Assembly: GCF_002723955.1 (NCBI RefSeq)
Contig: NZ_BEWN01000001.1
Coordinates: 1,054,001-1,118,000, forward strand
Reading direction: 5' to 3'
Origin: Gluconobacter frateurii
Lineage (GTDB): Bacteria > Pseudomonadota > Alphaproteobacteria > Acetobacterales > Acetobacteraceae
Length of the DNA: 64,000 nt
The first letter of the stretch is position 1; each line of letters starts with the position of its first letter. The position numbers were made by a program, and so were the translations under genes. Below are positions 1-7,390 of this stretch, piece by piece. Below the pieces are notes generated by a model. The model made no database searches. It was not told the origin of the DNA and saw nothing but the letters and a program-made list of their open reading frames with translations.

Positions 1-645
1 GACGATCCCTGAGCCGGCAACGTCGATGGCGGCGTCTATCCCAAACGGTGCTAGCGCGCGAACACGCTCGGCAAGACCTTCGCCATAGGTGGTGGGGATC
101 GCGCCGAGGCTGGCAAGATACTCCTGCTTGCCCGCGCTCGCCGTGCCGATCACGGTGATGCCGCGCAGTCCCGCGAGCTGAAGTATGGCCGTGCCGACAC
201 CACCCGCGGCGCCACTCACCAGCAGGGTTTGATTCTCTTGGATGCCGACCTGATCGAGCGCGCGCGTCGCGGTGTCGGAGATGACGGGGAGACCCGCCGC
301 AACTTCGAAGGAGATCACGTCCGGTTTCCGCGCCCAATGCGTCAGGATCGCCTGTTCAGCCATCATGGCATTGCCGAAACCAAACACGGCATCGCCGATC
401 GCTACGTCCGTGACGCCTGGACCGACTTCGGTCACAACTCCTGACCCTTCCACGCCGAGGCCAGCAGGGAAGTGGACCTTCTCGAACGCACGATATTGCC
501 CTTCGCGCCGCTTCCAGTCCGACGGGTTCACGCCGGCGGCATGGACCTTGATCCGGATTTCGCCTGGTCCGGGGCGAGGCATATCGACCTTGACCAGGCG
601 TAGTACGTCCGGGCCACCATATTCATTGAACTCGACTGCCTTCAT
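1..645 (-). CDS. NADP-dependent quinone oxidoreductase / zinc-less alcohol dehydrogenase (partial)
   Basis: The reading frame is open from an ATG at 645 to the window edge, giving 215 codons, so the C-terminus is missing. The N-terminus (MKAVEFNEYGGPDVL) and the GroES-like fold that follows are typical of the medium-chain dehydrogenase/reductase family, quinone oxidoreductase branch. A nucleotide-binding glycine motif (AAGGVG) occurs near residue 145. I see no structural-zinc cysteine cluster, which fits the zinc-less branch. Such enzymes reduce quinones or enones with NADPH in the cytosol. The substrate cannot be told. The gene faces away from the ABC-transporter cluster and is probably a separate unit. 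Confidence 0.85.
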   Translation of the reverse strand, partial: MKAVEFNEYGGPDVLRLVKVDMPRPGPGEIRIKVHAAGVNPSDWKRREGQYRAFEKVHFPAGLGVEGSGVVTEVGPGVTDVAIGDAVFGFGNAMMAEQAILTHWARKPDVISFEVAAGLPVISDTATRALDQVGIQENQTLLVSGAAGGVGTAILQLAGLRGITVIGTASAGKQEYLASLGAIPTTYGEGLAERVRALAPFGIDAAIDVAGSGIV

Positions 646-1298
646 CTTCACGCTCCATCTGCCGCAGCATTCCAGACTGCGGATGAGGCCATTAGCCGAA
701 GGCTGCTGGCGAGAGTTTTGGAGACGCTGGCCGGATCATCAGATGATCGACGTGTGCTTGGCTGCCTTATACACGCCGCGTGGCGCTGGCAGCCGCTTTT
801 CGCGACGACTGATATCTAGCAGCGTCGGGCGGATGCAGCAATGTCCGGTACAGGTCTGTAGGGCGTCAGGAACCAGCTTGTCAGATTGCGGTTTATGCGT
901 GCGATGAGCGAAAGGCGGCGGTCTGGACTACGCCGCTTTTCCGTGACCGCTGCTGTTCCTGAGTTGATAGCGTTTGTCGAACAGATTGATGACATCCACG
1001 CGCACTTTGATGTCGTGTCCGAGCTTGCGTCTAAAACATGCCCCTGACAGACGATGGTTGCACGCAAGCTCACACGCAGCTCATCTTCAGATGACCATAT
1101 AAAAAAGTAATACTCAAAATATGTATTTCTTATTTGAAAGAATGGGATCTTTGTTGCCTCATCACAACGGAAGCAGGTTGATGAACTTGGCTTTTCGAAG
1201 AATCTGCCGGTTTGCAGAGCTATCGAGGGCAGGTGGTTTCTTCCATATCGGAAGCGATGTGGAGAAATGGTTCTGAGCTGAAAAGAGGGAGGGCGGCC
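646..1298. other. Intergenic region upstream of the ABC/TldDE cluster
   Basis: No convincing gene is seen in these 650 bases. The only longer reading frames have no family resemblance and no ribosome binding site. The part from about 1095 to 1140 is clearly AT-rich and is a likely place for the promoter of the downstream + strand cluster, but I cannot name a -35/-10 pair with confidence. Confidence 0.4.
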
Positions 1299-3164
1299 AT
1301 GATACGTGATGATCATTTTGAAGTGCCGGACTCCCTGCAGGGCGGTTCAGGTCTGAATGATATGACAGTGAAGGGAGTGACTTCGCTGTCTGCGGGGTCT
1401 GGGGCTGAATGGGCCGCCAAAAGCCGGTCCCTCCGGAAAATTATTTTCCTGGGCAGGATTGCAGGTGCCTTTTTTGTATCGAAAGAATGGAAAAAAGCTT
1501 GGCCGCTTTTGCTGTTCTGCCTGACCATCCAGTTCGGTGCCGTGTATGTTTTTTCTTTAGAGACTGGCATCAACAAGAAGCTGTTTGACGCACTTCAGTA
1601 CAAGAACATCGCCGTCATCCCCCGGTATGCCATCGAATTCGTGGCAGTCGGATCGTTTGTCTACAGCCTGACCTATTTGGGGGTTTACCTCGAAAACGTT
1701 CTGGAGATGCTCTGGCGCAACAGGATTTCGGGACTGATTGCCGAGGAGTGGCTGAGTAACGACAGGTTCTATTTTATCGAGCGGGCCGAGCGCGTTGAGA
1801 ATGCTGACCAGCGTATTGCTGAGGACGTCCGGCTCGTTATCAGCGGCGTGTCCGGCATCTTCATGGGGAGCCTTCGGTCCCTTTACACTATCGTGGTTTT
1901 TACAGCCCTGCTGATCCACCGATCTGTGCCTGTGACGTTTCACCTTTTCGGGCATGAAATCACGACGCGCTACGATATCCTGCTTGCCGCTTATGTGTCT
2001 TCCATCCTCGCAACCGGGATTATTTTCCGGATTGGCCGCAAGCTGACGCGCCTGAACATGCGTCAGCAGCATTATGAAGCTGACCTGCGCTTCACGCTCG
2101 TATCGATCAGGAAGCACGCGGAGCAGATCGCTTTCATGGTCCGTGGCAGGATCGAGCATCTGCGTATCGTCACGGCTCTTTCGAGCCTGATGCACAATTA
2201 TTTTGCCCAGCAGCGCATGGGAGTGATCGTTTCATTTTCCACGCAGATCGTCACCCATATCCAGCGCGTTTTGCCACTGGCCCTGACCATTCCGCGCTAT
2301 CTGGCTGGCCGAATGACGTATGGTGATATCACGCAGACGCAATCCGTGTTCGGGACTTTGAGTTCTTCACTGACCTGGCTGATGCAGATGTATCCGATGT
2401 ATTCCGAGACGAATGCCTCGTTTGACCGACTTTTTGTTCTGTTTGATGCCATCCGGATGCCTGAGGAACCAGGCATTATCCTAAGCCGAACGTCAAATTC
2501 CGGAATTTCTGTCGCCAATCTCGATATTCGTCTTCCCGGCAAAAGCAAGCCGCTTGTGGCTATCGGTGCGTGGTCGATCGCCCCTGGAGAAAAATGGGTT
2601 ATCACAGGGGCCTCTGGCAGCGGAAAGAGCACCCTTCTGCGGGCACTGGCGGGTCTGTGGCGGATCGGTGAGGGCGCGATCACCCTTCCGCAGGACGCAC
2701 GGATCACGTTTCTGCCGCAACTGCCTTATCTGCCGCACGGGACCCTACTGGAACTGATGCTCCAGACGCAGCCGCCGTCCGAAGAGGCGCGCGAACTCTG
2801 CGCTGATCTTCTGTGCCAGTTCCGTCTGCCCTGGCTGGTTGCCCAGCTGGATATTGGTGGAGACTGGAACCAGAGACTGTCTCCCGGTGAGCAGCAGCGC
2901 TTTGCGCTGGCACGGGCTTTCGTATCTCCCCCTGACGTTCTCATTCTCGATGAGGCCACATCCGGGCTGGACCAGAACACGGCCGATACCATTTACGCCA
3001 ATCTTCTGGCGCGTCCCGACCTGACTCTCATCAGCGTGGCACACACAGCCGATATCGTGACGCTGCATGACAAACGTCTGCATATCGCCAACGGGACAGC
3101 CACTATTTCTGAAATTTCGGAGACATCGCCGGTGTCTCTCCTCTCTTCAAACAGGAAGTTCTGA
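1299..3164 (+). CDS. SbmA/BacA-like (YddA-type) ABC transporter, fused permease and ATPase
   Basis: This is a 621-aa protein with an N-terminal membrane domain of several helices (roughly residues 50-330) and a C-terminal ATPase. The Walker A motif GASGSGKST lies at about 437-445, the signature LSPGEQQR near 527 and the Walker B VLILDEATS near 550. The layout is that of the ABC_membrane_2 family (SbmA/BacA/YddA, Rv1819c), whose members import modified peptides, bleomycin or cobalamin across the inner membrane. I chose the ATG at 1299 because a purine-rich AGAGGGAGGG lies just upstream; an earlier in-frame start at 1212 would add 29 unlikely residues. The stop is followed directly by the pmbA-like gene, so the two are probably co-transcribed. 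The substrate is inferred from the neighbours only. Confidence 0.88.
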   Translation: MIRDDHFEVPDSLQGGSGLNDMTVKGVTSLSAGSGAEWAAKSRSLRKIIFLGRIAGAFFVSKEWKKAWPLLLFCLTIQFGAVYVFSLETGINKKLFDALQYKNIAVIPRYAIEFVAVGSFVYSLTYLGVYLENVLEMLWRNRISGLIAEEWLSNDRFYFIERAERVENADQRIAEDVRLVISGVSGIFMGSLRSLYTIVVFTALLIHRSVPVTFHLFGHEITTRYDILLAAYVSSILATGIIFRIGRKLTRLNMRQQHYEADLRFTLVSIRKHAEQIAFMVRGRIEHLRIVTALSSLMHNYFAQQRMGVIVSFSTQIVTHIQRVLPLALTIPRYLAGRMTYGDITQTQSVFGTLSSSLTWLMQMYPMYSETNASFDRLFVLFDAIRMPEEPGIILSRTSNSGISVANLDIRLPGKSKPLVAIGAWSIAPGEKWVITGASGSGKSTLLRALAGLWRIGEGAITLPQDARITFLPQLPYLPHGTLLELMLQTQPPSEEARELCADLLCQFRLPWLVAQLDIGGDWNQRLSPGEQQRFALARAFVSPPDVLILDEATSGLDQNTADTIYANLLARPDLTLISVAHTADIVTLHDKRLHIANGTATISEISETSPVSLLSSNRKF

Positions 3165-3165
3165 C

Positions 3166-4521
3166 ATGCTTCATCGCAGCGAGATCGTCCGTCTCCGGCA
3201 GGACTTTGAACAGATCGCAGACCAGGCCTTCACCTTCGGGAAGACGGCGGGTGCCGATGATGTGCAGATTTCCCTGCAGGAAACCGAAAACTGGACCGTG
3301 GGCGCGCGCAACGGGCAGCCGCTTCAGCGGAACAATTCCATTCGCCGCAATGCGCTGATCAGCGTGATGTGCAAGGGCATCCGGGCTTCCGCCGCCACTA
3401 CGGATTTTTCACCCGATGCCGTCAGGCGCGCTCTGGACGCTGCGATCGATATCGCCCGATACGGGGAACGTGACGATCTTGCCGCGTTTTCCGAGGCCTC
3501 CGAATACTGCACCGATATCCGCGATCTGGACCTCTGTCATCCGTGGGACATCCGCTATCCGGACGCGCTGGCACTGGCGCTTGAGGCGGAAGAGCGCGCG
3601 CTGGCTGTCGATCCCTGCATCCAGCAGACTGAAGGCGCGTCTCTGTGGAGCTCGACCGGGTTGTCCTTTCTGGCATCGAGCAAGGGTTTCATGGGCGCCA
3701 TTCCCTGGACCCAGCACGGGATTTCCTGCTCTCCCATCGCCATGCGCGATGGCGCGCGTCAGGTCGAAAGTTGGTCCAGCAATGAGCGGAGCGCGGAGCA
3801 GCTTAAAACGGCAGCGGATGTCGGCCGCATCGCGGGTGAACGTGCACTCGGCGCAATCGGCGGCCAGCAGATCCCGACCGGCACATATCGCGTCCTGATC
3901 GATGCGCCTACGGTTACGGGGCTGCTCGGTGAGTTCATGCGCGCCGTTTCCGGTCCACTGCTGCGTCAGGGAAATTCATTCCTTGCCAACACGCTCGGCG
4001 AGGCGGTTTTCCCCGAACATATCAGCATTTCCGAAGATCCTTTCCGTCCGAGAGGGCGCTCCAGCTCGCCTTATGATGCGGACGGGATCGCCGGAACGGT
4101 CCGTAACGTGGTGGATCGGGGGGTGCTGCGTGGATATTTCCTGGATCTCTATTCGGCCCGCTCGCTGAAGATGGCGCCAACGGGAAATGGCGGACAGACC
4201 TACAACATGGAGATCGTCAGTGCGCTGACAGCCCCGTCTGATACCCTGGCAGAGATGCTCAAGAAGCTCGGGACGGGCCTTCTGATCACGCATATGGCCG
4301 GTTCGTCAGACCTGACCACAGGAACATTTTCCCGGGCGGTACGGGGGGCCTGGGTGAAGGACGGAAAGATCGTGCAGCCGGTTGCCGGGGTCACGGTCGC
4401 CTCGAACCTGCGGGAGATGTTCTCGGGGCTCGTCGCGGTCGGTGCGGATACGGTCGAGCGTGGGCCTTTCCGCACGGGATCGTGGCTTCTGGCTGATATG
4501 TCCGTCGGGGGGAGCGTCTGA
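3166..4521 (+). CDS. PmbA/TldE-family protease subunit
   Basis: A 451-aa protein of the TldD/PmbA (peptidase U62) family. Known TldD/TldE heterodimers degrade unfolded peptides such as CcdA and process microcin B17 in the cytoplasm. TldE/PmbA is the non-metal-binding partner, and no HExxxH motif is present here. The C-terminal half carries family features such as the segment APTGNGGQTYNMEI. The ATG at 3166 follows the ABC-transporter stop by one base and has a GGAAG ribosome site, so it is preferred over an upstream in-frame start at 3067. The next gene, tldD-like, starts one base after this stop. The sequence is divergent from housekeeping PmbA, so this is probably a paralogue dedicated to the locus. 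Confidence 0.88.
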   Translation: MLHRSEIVRLRQDFEQIADQAFTFGKTAGADDVQISLQETENWTVGARNGQPLQRNNSIRRNALISVMCKGIRASAATTDFSPDAVRRALDAAIDIARYGERDDLAAFSEASEYCTDIRDLDLCHPWDIRYPDALALALEAEERALAVDPCIQQTEGASLWSSTGLSFLASSKGFMGAIPWTQHGISCSPIAMRDGARQVESWSSNERSAEQLKTAADVGRIAGERALGAIGGQQIPTGTYRVLIDAPTVTGLLGEFMRAVSGPLLRQGNSFLANTLGEAVFPEHISISEDPFRPRGRSSSPYDADGIAGTVRNVVDRGVLRGYFLDLYSARSLKMAPTGNGGQTYNMEIVSALTAPSDTLAEMLKKLGTGLLITHMAGSSDLTTGTFSRAVRGAWVKDGKIVQPVAGVTVASNLREMFSGLVAVGADTVERGPFRTGSWLLADMSVGGSV

Positions 4522-4522
4522 G

Positions 4523-5998
4523 ATGTCGGGTCTTTCAGAAAACAGCACGAAGATTAGTCGTATTGCAGCCGCGCGTTCCGCCATCGTGGAACGATATGGG
4601 CTGGATGAGGCCTTTCTGCGGAAGGTCTCTGAAAACGCATTGGGGAAATGGGGAGACTTTGCGGATCTCTATCTCCAGTCCCGTGCGTCCGAAAACTGGC
4701 GGATCGAGAACGGCAGGATCAAGGCCGGGACCTTCGGGATCGATCTCGGATACGGCATGCGAGCGATGCGGGATGCGGAGGTCTCTTTCGCCTCGTCCCA
4801 GCGGATTGACCGCGCCGCCATGGAGACGATGGCGCGCCGGCTGACAGAAGGATATGGCGAGGCCAACCCGGTCGCGTCGGTTGGCCTCGTGCAGCGGACC
4901 AGTTCCGAACGGGCGGATCTGTATGGGATTGCGGACCCGCTGCTGTCCTGGAATGCGGATCGCAAGATCGCGCTGCTGCGGTCGATCGACGAACTTGCCC
5001 GTTCGCTGGATCCGAGGGTCGTGTCGGTCAATGCCAGCGTGCAGGCCTCGCATGAGACGGTCTGGGTCACGCGGCATGACGGGTTTTCGAGCGGCGATAT
5101 CCGTCCGCTCGTCAAGCTGGCTGTCGCCGTGACGGTTCTGGCCGATGGCCGTCGTGAAATGTCCAGCTCCGGATTTGGCGGACGTGCTGGATACGAGGTG
5201 CTGACCCCCGATGCGGTGGAAACCCTTGTCCGGAAGGTTGTGTCGTCTGCACTGACTAAGCTGGAAGGCCGCCCCGCACCCGCAGGTCCGATGACGGTCG
5301 TCATCGGCGCAGGCTGGAACGGCGTTCTTCTGCACGAGGCGGTGGGTCACGGGCTTGAGGGCGACTTCAACCAGCGCGGCAGTTCGGCCTTCTCCGGGCG
5401 CATCGGAGAGCAGATTGCGGCTCCCGGCGTCACGATCCTTGACGATGGCACGGTTCCCGGCGGCCGGGGTTCCCTCAACATCGACGATGAGGGTGTCGGG
5501 AGCCATCGGACGGTTCTGGTTGAGGACGGGATTCTGCGAGGCTACATGCACGATCTGCTGAGTGCACGGCAGATGGGATGTGCCCCGACCGGTAATGGTC
5601 GCCGCCAGTCCTATGCGTCTCTGCCCCTGCCGCGCATGACGAATACCTACATGGAAGCCGGAACCATGGAGCCTGCGGAAATCATCGCATCCGTCGAACA
5701 TGGAATTTATGTCGACAACCTCTCCGGCGGTCAGGTGGACGTGACAAGCGGCCGCTTCGTGTTTGAGGCGTCCGAGGCGTTCCTGATCGAAAGCGGAAAA
5801 CTCACCGCGCCTGTCGCCGGCGCCACGATCCTCGGGAACGGTCCGGACACGCTGCGACAGATCAGCATGATCGGCAATGACCGGATGCTCGATGGTGGCG
5901 TCGGTGTGTGCTCCAAATCCGGGCAGACCCTGCCTGTAGGGGTAGGGCAGCCAACATTGCGCGTGGACGATCTGATCGTGGGCGGGAAGGGATCATGA
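4523..5998 (+). CDS. TldD-family metalloprotease subunit
   Basis: A 491-aa TldD-family protein with the zinc motif HEAVGH (HExxxH) at residues 271-276, which marks it as the catalytic subunit. C-terminal family signatures (GRxxSYASLPLPRMTNT, SGGQVD) are visible. In known systems TldD pairs with TldE to cleave unstructured or modified peptides in the cytosol. The ATG at 4523 lies right after the pmbA-like stop, so translation is probably coupled. Its position behind a peptide-type importer and before a TonB-dependent receptor suggests that it digests what the transporter brings in. A role in maturing a locally made peptide is the alternative, but no precursor gene is visible. Confidence 0.9.
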   Translation: MSGLSENSTKISRIAAARSAIVERYGLDEAFLRKVSENALGKWGDFADLYLQSRASENWRIENGRIKAGTFGIDLGYGMRAMRDAEVSFASSQRIDRAAMETMARRLTEGYGEANPVASVGLVQRTSSERADLYGIADPLLSWNADRKIALLRSIDELARSLDPRVVSVNASVQASHETVWVTRHDGFSSGDIRPLVKLAVAVTVLADGRREMSSSGFGGRAGYEVLTPDAVETLVRKVVSSALTKLEGRPAPAGPMTVVIGAGWNGVLLHEAVGHGLEGDFNQRGSSAFSGRIGEQIAAPGVTILDDGTVPGGRGSLNIDDEGVGSHRTVLVEDGILRGYMHDLLSARQMGCAPTGNGRRQSYASLPLPRMTNTYMEAGTMEPAEIIASVEHGIYVDNLSGGQVDVTSGRFVFEASEAFLIESGKLTAPVAGATILGNGPDTLRQISMIGNDRMLDGGVGVCSKSGQTLPVGVGQPTLRVDDLIVGGKGS

Positions 5999-6055
5999 CA
6001 CCTTTTGCGCACTGAGATCGTCCCGAAAAATCCAGATCCTGAAAAGAGAAAAACC

Positions 6056-6385
6056 ATGAGCACCATCATCGCCGTTTCAGAAGACAGCTTTGACGATATC
6101 GTCCTGAACTCCGAACTTCCCGTTGTCGTGGACTTCTGGGCACCCTGGTGCTCGCCCTGCAAGCAGCTGATGCCCATTCTGGATGATACTGCCGAGACCT
6201 ATGCGGGCGAAGTGGTGGTTGCGAAGGTCAACGCCGACGAGAACCCGGCTATCATCGGAAAATACCATGTTCGTGGCCTGCCGACCGTCATTCTTTTTTC
6301 TGATGGCGAGGAACGTGAGCGTTTCTCTGGTCTGCAGACCAAGAGCCGTATTTCCGCTTTCATCGACCGTAATCTCGGGGGCTGA
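6056..6385 (+). CDS. Thioredoxin
   Basis: A 109-aa single-domain thioredoxin with the redox motif WCSPC at residues 31-35. The usual WCGPC has Gly-Pro between the cysteines; here it is Ser-Pro. The cis-proline segment (GLPTVILF) and the C-terminal helix are present, and there is no signal peptide, so it should act in the cytoplasm. I chose the ATG at 6056, which has GAAAAGAG just upstream. It lies 57 bases after tldD and 5 bases before the next gene, inside the same cluster. In this setting it may reduce disulfides of an imported peptide before proteolysis, but this is inference. Confidence 0.92.
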   Translation: MSTIIAVSEDSFDDIVLNSELPVVVDFWAPWCSPCKQLMPILDDTAETYAGEVVVAKVNADENPAIIGKYHVRGLPTVILFSDGEERERFSGLQTKSRISAFIDRNLGG

Positions 6386-6390
6386 GCATC

Positions 6391-7290
6391 ATGCAGTCTT
6401 TTCAGGACAATCCTGCCCTCAAGCGCTCTCTGCTGCAGAAAACCCAGGCCTTCCAGGCATCCGATGGCTGGACCACTCGTCCAGTCTACTGGGATGGAAA
6501 AGGGGGCAGTCTGGTCGGCGGTCTGCTGGGCAGTGAAGATCTCGATCAATGGACCCGCGAGTTTGCGCTGCCGAAATGGACGGCCCTGCTGCTGGACATG
6601 GTTGCCGTAATGCCGCCTTCCGCAGAAGAGGCGAAAGCGGCTCAGATTTCGCTGCTGGAAGCTCTGCCTGTGGGTGTCGATCTGGATCAGTACGGCAACC
6701 TTGTTCTCTCCCGCTTTCTGAAGGAGACGGAAAAAGATTTGTCGTTTCTTCCCACGAATCATCCTCTACGGGCATCTCTGGCAGGCGTCATGGCGCTGCA
6801 TGAAGCTGAAATGTCGGGAAAATCGCTAAAACCTTCCGAATGGCGCGAGGCACGATCCGAGGCTATTACCGCAACGGATCAGGCCGCCCCAGATAGTCCT
6901 GAAGCAAAATTTGGAGCCGTTATCGAAGCGGCAGCCTGGGATCCCCGGACATCACGCTCTGTCGTCGCGGATACGTTCCGATCGTGGATCAATGCGCGGC
7001 GGGATGCCACTGTTCAGCAAAAAGTGGGGGAGCAGGGTCTCAGCACGTTTGAAGAAACCAAGCATCTTCTCGACAGAATTCACGAAGAAGAGCGGAAGAA
7101 AAGAAAAGATCCGAAAGAGTTTATTCATGTTTTCGGAATTCTCGAAGAACGCTACCCCAAAGAATATAGAGACATGAGGGATTTTCATCGGATCCAGCAT
7201 GAAGAAGCGGTCAGACAGAGGCAGGCAGGATTTCATATTATTATTTCCACACTCGAGAGTGCAGAAGTTAAGTTCCGATGTATATGCTGA
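6391..7290 (+). CDS. Hypothetical protein of the ABC/TldDE/TonB-receptor cluster
   Basis: I do not recognise this 299-aa protein. It has no signal peptide and no clear membrane segment. The N-terminal part contains a WTTRPVYWDGKGG patch. The C-terminal third is strongly charged and helical, with a run of Glu/Lys/Arg around residues 230-245, and the protein ends in a CxC pair (RCIC). It starts 5 bases after the thioredoxin stop, so it is almost certainly in the same operon. It could be a cytoplasmic partner or an enzyme for the imported compound. Confidence 0.7.
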   Translation: MQSFQDNPALKRSLLQKTQAFQASDGWTTRPVYWDGKGGSLVGGLLGSEDLDQWTREFALPKWTALLLDMVAVMPPSAEEAKAAQISLLEALPVGVDLDQYGNLVLSRFLKETEKDLSFLPTNHPLRASLAGVMALHEAEMSGKSLKPSEWREARSEAITATDQAAPDSPEAKFGAVIEAAAWDPRTSRSVVADTFRSWINARRDATVQQKVGEQGLSTFEETKHLLDRIHEEERKKRKDPKEFIHVFGILEERYPKEYRDMRDFHRIQHEEAVRQRQAGFHIIISTLESAEVKFRCIC

Positions 7291-7344
7291 AGAACATGGT
7301 TTCTTCGGATATTTACTCCGGTTCTTGTAATAAATAATCCGTAT

Positions 7345-7365
7345 TGCATGGAAAAGACCCATGCA
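7345..7365. repeat. Short inverted repeat before the TonB-receptor gene
   Basis: TGCATGG and CCATGCA form a perfect 7-bp inverted repeat with a 7-base spacer, 26 bases upstream of the receptor start. It could be an operator or a weak RNA hairpin. It is not followed by a T run, so it is not a standard terminator. Confidence 0.35.
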
Positions 7366-7390
7366 TTCTGGAATAATATTGGAAGTGAAA

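Noticed and set aside
816-1316. 166-aa - strand frame before the ABC transporter
   Set aside because: No family resemblance and it covers the ABC-transporter ribosome site and likely promoter.
4535-5701. Long - strand frame (388 aa) opposite tldD
   Set aside because: It is a mirror frame of the strongly conserved TldD gene, has no family features and no ribosome site.
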